The notes beneath the pieces are model-generated. The model saw only the letters and a program-made list of their open reading frames with translations, was not told where the DNA came from and did no database searches. The position numbers and the translations under genes were made by a program. From Actinomycetes bacterium (GTDB lineage: Bacteria > Actinomycetota > Actinomycetes > Propionibacteriales > Nocardioidaceae), in the NCBI GenBank assembly GCA_029779385.1, contig JAKPAQ010000459.1, forward strand, positions 1 through 16,909: 16,909 nt of DNA. Direction: 5' to 3'. Shown here piece by piece: positions 1-6,025 of this stretch (position 1 is the stretch's first letter; each line of letters begins with the position of its first letter).

Positions 1-519
1 GACGACCAACAGTCCCCGATCGCTTTGGCCAGCGTCCTCTTTGCGGCCGCGCAAGGCTCGCGCGGTCCGCGCCGTGGCGGCGCCGACGACGTACCCACTA
101 TCGGTCGCACCGGCGAACCATCGGCCGACGGCCATAACTGCCGAGGCGACCATCAACACGATGAAGATGTCGCCCGCACCCACGGAGGCGCCGGCACCGA
201 AGGTCAAGGCAGCGCCTAAGACCGCGATCTGGGCGCCAAGTCCCAAGATCAGCGCGAGGAGCACACTGCCGCGTGAGGCAATCCGGCGAAGGGGACCGGC
301 GAGTACGGCATCGAGCAAGAACATGCCGAGCGCGACGGACAGCAGAAGGAATAGTTCGTCATCGACACCCTCGCCTACCGCAAGCAAACCAAGGTACAGC
401 GCCAACGCGGCCACCAAGACCGTCCACAACGCTTGCAGGACATCTGAGAGTCGAGGAATCCATCGGGCCCGCCTGTCTCGTACTCCTCGGGGCGCCGCCC
501 ACCCCGCCTGAGCGTTCAC
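1..519 (-). CDS. Partial multi-pass membrane protein, N-terminal part (phage-holin-like domain; possibly fused to an alkaline-phosphatase-type domain)
   Basis: The reading frame is open from a GTG start at 519 to the window edge (173 codons, no stop), so the C-terminal part is missing. The start GTG shares four bases (GTGA) with the stop of the upstream hydrolase gene, pointing to translational coupling. After a basic N-terminus (VNAQAGWAAPRGVRDRR) come four hydrophobic segments: about residues 35-55 (ALWTVLVAALALYLGLLAVG), 60-82, 87-112 and 118-138. A positively charged stretch (RTARALRGRKEDAG) follows, and the window ends in GLLVV. From memory, actinobacterial proteins with this layout carry a holin-like membrane module followed by a type I phosphodiesterase/alkaline-phosphatase domain that begins with a similar hydrophobic strand. 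That fusion is inference, since the catalytic part lies outside. The four-helix protein itself is well supported by composition and by the overlap. Confidence 0.7.
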   Translation of the reverse strand, partial: MNAQAGWAAPRGVRDRRARWIPRLSDVLQALWTVLVAALALYLGLLAVGEGVDDELFLLLSVALGMFLLDAVLAGPLRRIASRGSVLLALILGLGAQIAVLGAALTFGAGASVGAGDIFIVLMVASAVMAVGRWFAGATDSGYVVGAATARTARALRGRKEDAGQSDRGLLVV

Positions 520-1286
520 GAGAGTTCGTCCGTAAGCAGGGTGCGCATACCCATCTCGGGCACGACCACTTTGGTGGGCAGGCCTTGAGCCCGGACCGCT
601 TCGCGGAATCGTGGGGCCGGCGTCCGGAACCAGTGGTGATTCGTTGGGCCAGAACTTCTAAGCACGATCGGCCAGTACGTCCCGTAATGAACCGGAACTG
701 CCCAACGTGCGCCGACGTCGCGGACGGCTTGGGCGGCTTGGGCGGGATCGACGTGTCCGGGGCCTAACGATGGCCCCCAGCCACCCACCGGCACCAACGC
801 CAAGTCGACGGGTGCCACACAGCTGAAGTCCATGGGCCCAGTATCGCCGGGATACCAGAATGATTCGGCGCCATTTTTTACCCGGAATCCAATCGATGCG
901 GCGGTCGCGGCGCCGGGTCGCTTGTCGCGGCGACCGTCGTGGTTGGCCGCCAGCACTTCGATATCGACTCCAGCCAGACTCAATTGGTCCCCCGGTTCAA
1001 CCTCGATGGTTTCCAGTCGCCCCAGTGAGCGGACGGCACTAGGCGCACCTTTGGGTACGACGATCGGCACGTCGTCGTCGAAGCGTCGCAAGGTCGGCAT
1101 GTGCAGATGATCGTGATGCAGGTGCGAGATGAGCACGACATCGGCCTGTGCCGCACTGGCTGGAGGCGGTTCGCTTTCACGGCGCAGATGGAACAGTCGG
1201 CGCGACATGACCGGGTCGGTCACAACTGTCGTACCGACCAACTCGACCGTAGCGAAGGAGTGTCCCCACCACGTGACCGCAATCAT
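516..1286 (-). CDS. Metallo-beta-lactamase-fold hydrolase (UlaG/NAPE-PLD-like)
   Basis: A 256-residue protein of the metallo-beta-lactamase fold, probably a cytoplasmic Zn-dependent hydrolase. The zinc motif HLHHDH is at residues 55-60; further ligand candidates are H116 (AANHDGRR), D148 (YPGDTGPMD) and H200 (VPVHYGTYW). The N-terminal strand MIAVTWWGHSFATVEL is typical of the UlaG-like branch. I chose the ATG at 1286 because the family begins there and a GGAG lies just upstream. The frame stays open to 1436, but the extra 50 residues look non-conserved. There is no signal peptide. The gene ends in a 4-base overlap with the downstream membrane-protein gene, so the two are probably one operon. 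The substrate cannot be deduced from the sequence; L-ascorbate-6-phosphate lactonase and phospholipase-like activities occur in this branch. Confidence 0.85.
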   Translation of the reverse strand: MIAVTWWGHSFATVELVGTTVVTDPVMSRRLFHLRRESEPPPASAAQADVVLISHLHHDHLHMPTLRRFDDDVPIVVPKGAPSAVRSLGRLETIEVEPGDQLSLAGVDIEVLAANHDGRRDKRPGAATAASIGFRVKNGAESFWYPGDTGPMDFSCVAPVDLALVPVGGWGPSLGPGHVDPAQAAQAVRDVGARWAVPVHYGTYWPIVLRSSGPTNHHWFRTPAPRFREAVRAQGLPTKVVVPEMGMRTLLTDELS

Positions 1287-1707
1287 GACTCCAGTCTCAA
1301 CCCTTCGCGGCCCTTTCGGGGTTAACCCGGGCAGACGAGATGCCAGTGAGCTTTCAAGACGTGCGGGGAAACCCCGAGAAGTCCTGAACTTGCGAACTGC
1401 AGCAAACCCAAGATCGGACCCGACGCCAAGAGCCAACGATCCGGTTCTTCCTGATCATCTTTTCCCCATTCCCATCGGGCAGTATTTTGGCGGTCTCATT
1501 GACCCCGGGGTCGTCCTCAAAAAATTCGATGCCGGGGACGGGGCTAGGTCGTCCGGGGGCGCACCAGTCCGCATAGAAGAATGGGCGAGAAGGACCTCAC
1601 AACCGATGGCCCAGATTCAGGATCTTGAAGCTCACGAAACAGCCGGCTTCCACAAACACTTTGCCACGAGTGGGACAAGCCCTTCTCACACCTCGTAAGG
1701 TCGTCGC
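1287..1707. other. Intergenic stretch, no convincing gene; possible decayed coding remnant
   Basis: No ORF here has a recognisable family, start and ribosome-binding site. On the minus strand, 1354-1596 is open for 80 codons between two stops and reads FFYADWCAPGRP followed by an acidic EFFEDD segment, which superficially recalls a thioredoxin active-site region but lacks the second cysteine and has no good start. A plus-strand frame is also open over the same bases (end at 1698). There is a 12-bp perfect palindrome GACCCCGGGGTC at 1501-1512. The endonuclease promoter should lie near 1670-1707. I treat the stretch as the left junction of the accessory region. Confidence 0.4.
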
Positions 1708-2571
1708 ATGCGCAACTTACCGTTCGTTGGCGAATTCCGACTCAGCATGACCGAAGCTTTGCGTACCCAGTTACTTGCAACACTCGACGCGCTTGAGTGG
1801 ACGCCACTAACCTCAGAGAACCTCGACCTGCTCAACGAGCGCGGCGGCGTCTATCAACTCGCCCTCGACCAACACCCAGTTTATGTCGGCAAGTCCGCGA
1901 AAGCATTGGCGAGGCGGCTCGGCAAGCACCACCATAAGCTCAGAGGGCGTTTCGACGCTTCAGAACCAGAGTCGAAAAACCCACTCATTGAGCGAACATC
2001 ATTCCGATGCGTATACGTAGACGAAGACCTCGATTCAGTCGCTCCCGAAAAGATGCTCATGCGGGAGCTAGGAGCGAGGGGTGAATCCGAATGGAACAAC
2101 GCGGGTTTCGGAAACAACGATCCAGGACGACAACGAGACACTTCGCTCGTCAAAGAGCAGCACTTTGACCGTAGGTACCCGATCAACCTTGAAGTTCCTC
2201 TCACACTGAAACTCCCGCAGTCGCCCGACCTGCAGGCCTCCACCCTCATGAAAATCGTCAAGAGCGATCTACCGTTCCTGTTCCGGCATTCTGCCCCTCC
2301 GGCAGAATGTGCGGCAGATTGGGTTCCCTTGCCCAGTAACGGCGCTCCCGCACGAGATTGGTTCGAGGCCATCGCCTCGATACTTCCGGCTGGATGGAAG
2401 ACCGTCGCGTTGCCCGGATACGTCATCTCCTACCCGGACGTAGTTGTATCCAAGTACGCTAGTCGCACGGGAGCCTGGGTTTCAACTGGCGGTGGCGCAG
2501 AATGGGTTCAACATCATCCTCAGTTCGACCGATCCGCGATAGATTCTGAGCCCGTCACCGACGACCAATAG
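1708..2571 (+). CDS. GIY-YIG type II restriction endonuclease, Eco29kI-like
   Basis: A 287-residue protein whose N-terminal half carries a GIY-YIG nuclease core. GGVYQL (46-51) and PVYVGKS (57-63) are the two tyrosine motifs, about ten residues apart; R70 and H74 are spaced as the Arg/His pair of Eco29kI-type enzymes; E120 is a candidate metal ligand. EWNNAGFGNNDPGRQRD (128-144) closely resembles the W-N-...-GFGN-x-x-PG-x-x-R block I recall from R.Eco29kI. Neighbour context agrees: a C5-cytosine methyltransferase ends 5 bp away on the opposite strand. Eco29kI is near 210 residues, so the region from about 170 to 287 is an extra unassigned C-terminal part that may contribute to target recognition. 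The ATG at 1708 is preceded at 6 nt by TAAGGT, which could be a -10 box or a weak ribosome-binding site. ATG 1747 is an alternative start. Confidence 0.8.
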   Translation: MRNLPFVGEFRLSMTEALRTQLLATLDALEWTPLTSENLDLLNERGGVYQLALDQHPVYVGKSAKALARRLGKHHHKLRGRFDASEPESKNPLIERTSFRCVYVDEDLDSVAPEKMLMRELGARGESEWNNAGFGNNDPGRQRDTSLVKEQHFDRRYPINLEVPLTLKLPQSPDLQASTLMKIVKSDLPFLFRHSAPPAECAADWVPLPSNGAPARDWFEAIASILPAGWKTVALPGYVISYPDVVVSKYASRTGAWVSTGGGAEWVQHHPQFDRSAIDSEPVTDDQ

Positions 2572-2576
2572 GCGAG

Positions 2577-3785
2577 TCAGACCCCGGCGGCCAACTTCAG
2601 AGTCAGTTTCTGGCTCGCCTTGAGATGAGTGGCAACACTCGCACCAACGATCTCCGCGAGCTGCATGGGCACCGCGTTACCAATCTGCCGCATCGCCTCA
2701 CCCCACGCCCCATGCAGTCGATAGTTGTCCGGGAATGTCTGCATCCTGGCGGCCTCACGGATCGAGTAATACCGGATACTCCCGTCAGGCTGGCGCAGCA
2801 TGTTCTCTCCACCGGGAACACCATGCCCCCCTGCTTTCAAGGTCTTTGAAGGCAGGTCGATTGGGCTTCCATCGTGGCCGGGGTACGAACGCGCGCCAGA
2901 CTGCAGGAAATGGTTGTGCCAACCGGGCACGCCCGATTTGCGCGGCTCTGGTAAGCCCACCAGTGCGTCGCGAACGGTCATCCACGGCTGTCCCTCAACC
3001 TGGACGTCACCAGCCTTGATTCGACGAACCCGGCTCTCAAAACGAGAAGGTAGTTCGGGGCGCTTCTTTGACGCTACCTCGTGACGATCCCAATACTCTT
3101 CGGTCACCCACTGATCATGCAACAGCGCATCCAGCGAGTGAGTGTCTGCCGGGAGACTCCATTCGGCGGGCACGTCCGAGCGGTATCCGACAAGGAACAC
3201 TCGGTGACGTTGCTGGGGTACGCCATAGTCGGCGGCATTCACCGACGAGAGCGTCACCTTGTAATTGAGACCGTGGTGGTTGCCAGTGTGCTCGGCCTGC
3301 AGTCGCGCCAAATGGTCGGCCCACGATTCGCCCTCACGGGGTCCAAGTTCGGGGTACTGCAGTCGCAACATGATGAGTTGCAGGTAGTTCGCGAATGCTC
3401 CTCGAGTCAACCCTCGAACATTCTCCAAGATGAATGCTCGCGGCTGGAGCTTTCGGATTACTTCCGAAGTCGCGGGGAACATGTCCCTATGGTCGTCGGC
3501 CGCCCGAGCACGTCCACCCATGCTGAACGGCTGGCACGGTGGCCCACCGCTCACAAGGTCGATATCCGTTGACTCGAGACTGGTCCAATCGACATCTCGC
3601 ACGTCGCCCTGATGAACCTGCCAACTTTTCACCGCCCGGTATCCGGCATCAGCGTTCTCTCGTACGGTGTCGCATGCCCAGCGGTCCCATTCGACAAACA
3701 TTTGCGTGTCGAATCCCGACTTGTGGAGACCCAAGGCGAGTCCACCTGCGCCGCCGAAAAGTTCGACCGATTTGAGTCGAGTCAC
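2577..3785 (-). CDS. DNA (cytosine-5-)-methyltransferase, modification half of the R-M pair
   Basis: A 402-residue C5-cytosine methyltransferase transferring methyl from S-adenosylmethionine, presumably protecting the sites cut by the convergent nuclease. Conserved blocks appear in order: motif I VELFGGAGG (about 7-15), motif IV GGPPCQPFS with catalytic Cys84, motif VI ENVRGL (121-126), motif VIII QQRHRVFLVG (191-200), then the target-recognition region (about 205-310), motif IX around TLKAGGHG and IREAARMQTFPD, and motif X RQIGNAVP (366-373). All catalytic blocks are intact. I prefer the GTG at 3785, preceded by AGGGG at good spacing; the frame extends to an ATG at 3812 without a clear ribosome-binding site, and TATATG in that extension may be a -10 box. 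The stop is 5 bp from the endonuclease stop, leaving no room for a terminator. Confidence 0.95.
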   Translation of the reverse strand: MTRLKSVELFGGAGGLALGLHKSGFDTQMFVEWDRWACDTVRENADAGYRAVKSWQVHQGDVRDVDWTSLESTDIDLVSGGPPCQPFSMGGRARAADDHRDMFPATSEVIRKLQPRAFILENVRGLTRGAFANYLQLIMLRLQYPELGPREGESWADHLARLQAEHTGNHHGLNYKVTLSSVNAADYGVPQQRHRVFLVGYRSDVPAEWSLPADTHSLDALLHDQWVTEEYWDRHEVASKKRPELPSRFESRVRRIKAGDVQVEGQPWMTVRDALVGLPEPRKSGVPGWHNHFLQSGARSYPGHDGSPIDLPSKTLKAGGHGVPGGENMLRQPDGSIRYYSIREAARMQTFPDNYRLHGAWGEAMRQIGNAVPMQLAEIVGASVATHLKASQKLTLKLAAGV

Positions 3786-3870
3786 AGCAGCACCCCTGTC
3801 ACACATATACATTCAATCTTGGCCACAACCTCTAACCTCTCGAATCTTAGGCGGCTCGGCCTAGGGGCCG

Positions 3871-3903
3871 GTCGGTAGGCCATGAGTCTCACGCCCTACC
3901 GAC
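3871..3903. promoter_or_regulatory. 9-bp perfect inverted repeat followed by a T-run
   Basis: GTCGGTAGG (3871-3879) pairs perfectly with CCTACCGAC (3895-3903) across a 15-nt loop, and ATTTTTC follows on the plus strand. That is the form of a rho-independent terminator for plus-strand transcription, yet no plus-strand gene ends here. On the minus strand it sits about 86 bp upstream of the methyltransferase start, so an operator is the alternative, or an orphan terminator left by rearrangement. Confidence 0.45.
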
Positions 3904-3949
3904 ATTTTTCGACTCACTGAAGGCCCTCACGCATCAAATCTCCGAGCCC

Positions 3950-3970
3950 AGGGCGCCAAATGGGCGCCCT
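3950..3970. repeat. 8-bp GC-rich perfect hairpin
   Basis: AGGGCGCC (3950-3957) and GGCGCCCT (3963-3970) form a perfect stem around a 5-nt loop. There is no T-run on either side, so a terminator is unlikely. Its role is unknown; it lies in the gene-free segment beside the IS remnants. Confidence 0.35.
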
Positions 3971-4160
3971 TACAAGAACTCCAAGCTCTCCGGGCCATCA
4001 CACCGCTCCTCAACTTCAGCATCCCCATCGCAACGATAGGTTCAGGACGCATGACGACGTAACCTCCGCGTACTCGAAAGAAACTGCCGTAGAGAACATC
4101 GCCACGTGTTGTGAGCGCAGCGAGCGACTCCTCCTCACGCACCATTAAGACTCACACTGA

Positions 4161-4527
4161 GAACGCGAACCAGGGCTAGCGGCCAGACCACCAGCTAAAA
4201 CCCTCACCGAACTCAACACACTCCTGGCCGAGTTCCAAACCATCTACAACCACCGCCTACCGCAAACTTCCACCAGCCGAACCCCAGATCACGGCCGCCG
4301 GAAAAACGTGGAGGACCCGACACGACCGCGTCGGGAAAACCGGGACGCTGACCTACCGCTGGGCCGGCGACCTCAAACACCTCGCCATCGGCCGTGAACA
4401 CAAAAACAAACCCGTGATCATCCTCGCTGCCGGACAAGAAACCATGATCATCGAACGCAAGACCGGCGAGGTCATTGCAGAACACCTCATCGACCCGACC
4501 AAGAACTACCAGCCAAAACGAAAATAG
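4161..4527 (+). pseudogene. Decayed 3' end of an IS481-family transposase
   Basis: Only the C-terminal part of an IS481-type DDE transposase is readable, and in two frames. LTELNTLLAEFQTIYNHRLP (4203-4262) is the conserved segment near the end of the integrase core. The frame then shifts, and 4261-4527 continues as the C-terminal domain with HDRVGKTGTLTYRWAGDLKH, AIGREHKNKPVIIL, ETGEV-like RKTGEVIAEH and the family-typical ending DPTKNYQP before a TAG. The residues normally between the two blocks are missing, so there was a deletion with frameshift. The catalytic D, D and E are absent because the 5' part is lost. It cannot be functional. It marks old mobile-element activity at the right side of the R-M genes. 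Confidence 0.8.
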
Positions 4528-4530
4528 ACA

Positions 4531-4573
4531 GGAACTATGTCGCGCAACATGGGGGAACGATGTCGCGCAACAT
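4531..4573. repeat. Tandem pair of a 20-mer, probable IS481-type element end
   Basis: Two copies of a 20-base unit (4531-4550 and 4554-4573) differ at one base and are 23 bp apart. Each contains ATGTCGCGCAACAT, itself nearly palindromic. They begin 4 bp after the stop of the truncated IS481 transposase, the position expected for that element's right end, and ends beginning with TGT are usual in the family. They are probably transposase-binding sites. Confidence 0.55.
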
Positions 4574-4587
4574 CAATCCGCAAACCA

Positions 4588-4613
4588 GGGCTATAGGCAG
4601 GAATGTGTGTATG
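4588..4613 (+). repeat. Left terminal inverted repeat of the IS1249-like element
   Basis: Matches the reverse complement of 5775-5800 at 24 of 26 positions. It starts GGGCTATAGGCAGG and ends TGTGTATG. Confidence 0.85.
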
Positions 4614-4664
4614 AGATGGCTGTTTCTGTCTGGTGTTGCAGTCTGAATCTGGCTTCTACATGCT

Positions 4665-5720
4665 TTGGAAGCATGTACCGTGCCCGGTTCTGGAAATTCT
4701 CCTCGTTGTGATGTATGCGATTCCAAACTCGTCAAGAATGGAATCACGAGCGCCGGTCGGACGAGGTGGCGCTGCAAAGCGTGTGGATCCTCAGCGACGC
4801 AGCAACGTCTCGACATCAGCCGCCGTGCCGATCTGGCTGCGTTCACTGGGTGGCTGCTGGGCAAACTCAGCCAAGCTGAGTTCGGCGGCGGAACGGGCCG
4901 TACGCTGCGATCACAGATCGCCTGGTGCTGGGACATTCCTGTCGCGCAGCCACGCGGGACCGGTGAGGTTCACCGGCAGGTAATACTCGACGGCACCTAC
5001 TTCGCCCACTGGTGCGTCCTGATCGCCCACAACGGCCGTCACGTGATCGGCTGGCAATGGTGCAACCAAGAGAACAAGGCAGCCTGGGGCCAGTTGATCA
5101 GACAATTCCCGGCCCCTGACGTGGTCGTGACCGACGGCGGCACCGGCCTACGTTCAGCACTGGACATTTACTGGCCACGCACCAAAATCCAACGCTGCTA
5201 TTTCCACATCTTCGCGGCCGTTCGTCGCCACACCACCTTGCATCCACGCCTGCAAGCAGGCAAAGAAATCCTCAACCTGACCCGTCAACTCATGGCCGTC
5301 GCCGACCTTGACGCCGCAGCTGAATGGATGGGCGCCTACGTGTCCTGGGAAACCCGATGGAAGGCACTGTTGAGTGAACGCACCTACGCCAGCAGCACCA
5401 CACAAAGACCTTCATGGGCTCGGCCCTCCCAGCGATGGTGGTACACCCACATTCGGCTACGCCGCGCCCAAGGCCTATACCGTCAACTCATCGGCGATCG
5501 GGCATTGTTCACCTGGCTCGACGACGCCTACCTCGAGCACGGGAACCGCACCGTCGAGCGAACAACATCACGTCTCGAAGGCGGACCGAACAACGCGATC
5601 AAGCACCTCCTGCGTCACCACCGGGGACTGTCGAACACGCACGCAACACGCGCCGTCGATTGGCTACTGAACAGCCTCACCGAAAAGCCCTGTCAAATAC
5701 GACGCCGGACTCAGCCCTGA
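4665..5720 (+). CDS. IS1249-type transposase (IS256 family), probably frameshifted near its C-terminus
   Basis: A 351-residue DDE transposase. An N-terminal zinc ribbon uses C15, C18, C37 and C40 (RCDVC ... RWRCKAC). The catalytic acids are D109 (VILDGTYF), D157 (VVVTDGG) and E305 (SRLEGGPNNAIK), with RCYFHIF at 177-183 between the second and third. The TTG start at 4665 is approximate; GTG at 4680 is an alternative. Close to the end (about 5690) the better coding frame appears to switch: after LTEKP the shifted frame continues VKYDAGLSPEEGLWTRKGWAGRS to a TGA at 5761-5763, just before the right inverted repeat. The annotated ending CQIRRRTQP therefore looks like an out-of-frame tail. The catalytic core is intact, so activity may or may not survive. 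Confidence 0.9.
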   Translation: MEACTVPGSGNSPRCDVCDSKLVKNGITSAGRTRWRCKACGSSATQQRLDISRRADLAAFTGWLLGKLSQAEFGGGTGRTLRSQIAWCWDIPVAQPRGTGEVHRQVILDGTYFAHWCVLIAHNGRHVIGWQWCNQENKAAWGQLIRQFPAPDVVVTDGGTGLRSALDIYWPRTKIQRCYFHIFAAVRRHTTLHPRLQAGKEILNLTRQLMAVADLDAAAEWMGAYVSWETRWKALLSERTYASSTTQRPSWARPSQRWWYTHIRLRRAQGLYRQLIGDRALFTWLDDAYLEHGNRTVERTTSRLEGGPNNAIKHLLRHHRGLSNTHATRAVDWLLNSLTEKPCQIRRRTQP

Positions 5721-5774
5721 AGAAGGACTCTGGACCCGCAAAGGCTGGGCAGGACGCTCGTGACACGCCGAAGC

Positions 5775-5800
5775 CATACACACATTTCTGCCTATAACCC
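5775..5800 (-). repeat. Right terminal inverted repeat of the IS1249-like element
   Basis: The reverse complement begins GGGTTATAGGCAGAAATG and matches the left end with two mismatches over 26 bp. It lies 12 bp beyond the frameshift-corrected transposase stop, a normal spacing for an IS end. Confidence 0.85.
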
Positions 5801-5817
5801 GAATCTCAGCAGGAGCC

Positions 5818-5857
5818 AAAAAGCTCCTAGACCCACAAACTGCAGGTCTAGGAGCTT
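5818..5857 (-). terminator. Rho-independent terminator of the tRNA-Ser gene
   Basis: A 13-bp perfect stem, AAGCTCCTAGACC (5821-5833) with GGTCTAGGAGCTT (5845-5857), has an 11-nt loop. Read on the minus strand it is followed by a T-run (GCTTTTTGG) and lies 22 nt past the tRNA 3' end, so it terminates tRNA transcription. The IS1249-like element ends 17 bp beyond it. Confidence 0.9.
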
Positions 5858-5878
5858 CCGATTTCTTGCGAAATCACT

Positions 5879-5968
5879 TGGCGGTGGCGGTGGGATTTGA
5901 ACCCACGGTGGGTTTGACCCCACACATCATTTCGAGTGATGCACCTTCGGCCGCTCGGACACGCCACC
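5879..5968 (-). tRNA. tRNA-Ser (anticodon CGA)
   Basis: A 90-nt class II tRNA on the minus strand. The acceptor arm GGTGGCG pairs with CGCCACC, followed by discriminator G and an encoded CCA. The anticodon stem CATCA/TGATG encloses loop CTCGAAA, giving anticodon CGA (codon UCG). The T arm GTGGG-TTCAAAT-CCCAC is intact, and a long variable arm typical of serine tRNAs lies between (TGTGGGG...). The D-arm sequence GTCCGAGCGGCCGAAGG is characteristic of tRNA-Ser. Confidence 0.95.
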
Positions 5969-5975
5969 GTCGCAG

Positions 5976-6006
5976 AGTTTACGGCAGCACCGTTGGCTTG
6001 GCCCAA
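5976..6006 (-). promoter_or_regulatory. Candidate promoter of tRNA-Ser
   Basis: On the minus strand TAAACT (5976-5981) lies 7 nt before the mature tRNA 5' end, and TTGGGC (6001-6006) is 19 nt further upstream. Both hexamers partly match the -10 and -35 consensus. The spacing is one or two bases long. Confidence 0.4.
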
Positions 6007-6025
6007 TCGGGGCAGTCGATCCGGG

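Larger units (their letters stand above)
3786..4160. other. Intergenic region upstream of the methyltransferase, with two hairpins and no recognised gene
   Basis: This stretch should hold the methyltransferase promoter. It contains two perfect inverted repeats (separate entries) and a 72-codon minus-strand frame (3927-4145) that I do not recognise and that has no clear ribosome-binding site. No helix-turn-helix controller (C protein) of the kind found in some R-M systems could be read in any frame. The segment ends where the truncated IS481-type transposase becomes readable, near 4160. Confidence 0.4.
4588..5800 (+). mobile_element. IS1249-like insertion sequence (IS256 family)
   Basis: A 1213-bp element bounded by 26-bp imperfect inverted repeats (4588-4613 and 5775-5800) that differ at two positions; both ends start GGG[C/T]TATAGGCAG. 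It encodes one transposase. No direct duplication flanks it: the 8 bases to the left are GCAAACCA and to the right GAATCTCA. IS256-family insertions normally make 8-9 bp duplications, so the present flanks were probably brought together by recombination or deletion after insertion. Confidence 0.85.

Noticed and set aside
41..511. Plus-strand 156-codon open frame
   Set aside because: It is antisense to the minus-strand membrane-protein frame, rich in Ala/Pro/Ser/Thr/Arg as expected for the mirror of a hydrophobic protein. The opposite strand gives four clean hydrophobic helices and a GTGA overlap.
1501..1512. Palindrome GACCCCGGGGTC
   Set aside because: A 12-bp GC palindrome without spacer, far from any start codon. 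At this base composition it is not remarkable on its own.
1129..1698. Plus-strand 189-codon frame before the endonuclease gene
   Set aside because: Its first part is antisense to the MBL-fold gene, and the tail (1440-1698) has no recognisable domain and no own start signal.
3927..4145. Minus-strand 72-codon frame (MVREEESLAALTTRGDV...) upstream of the methyltransferase
   Set aside because: I do not recognise it, it lacks a clear ribosome-binding site and it spans the 3950-3970 hairpin. It is not helix-turn-helix-like, so I do not call it a C protein; it could still be a remnant.
5879..5904. Possible attachment site at the tRNA-Ser 3' end
   Set aside because: I found no second copy of the tRNA 3' end on the far side of the island and no integrase gene, so an integrative-element att site is not supported.
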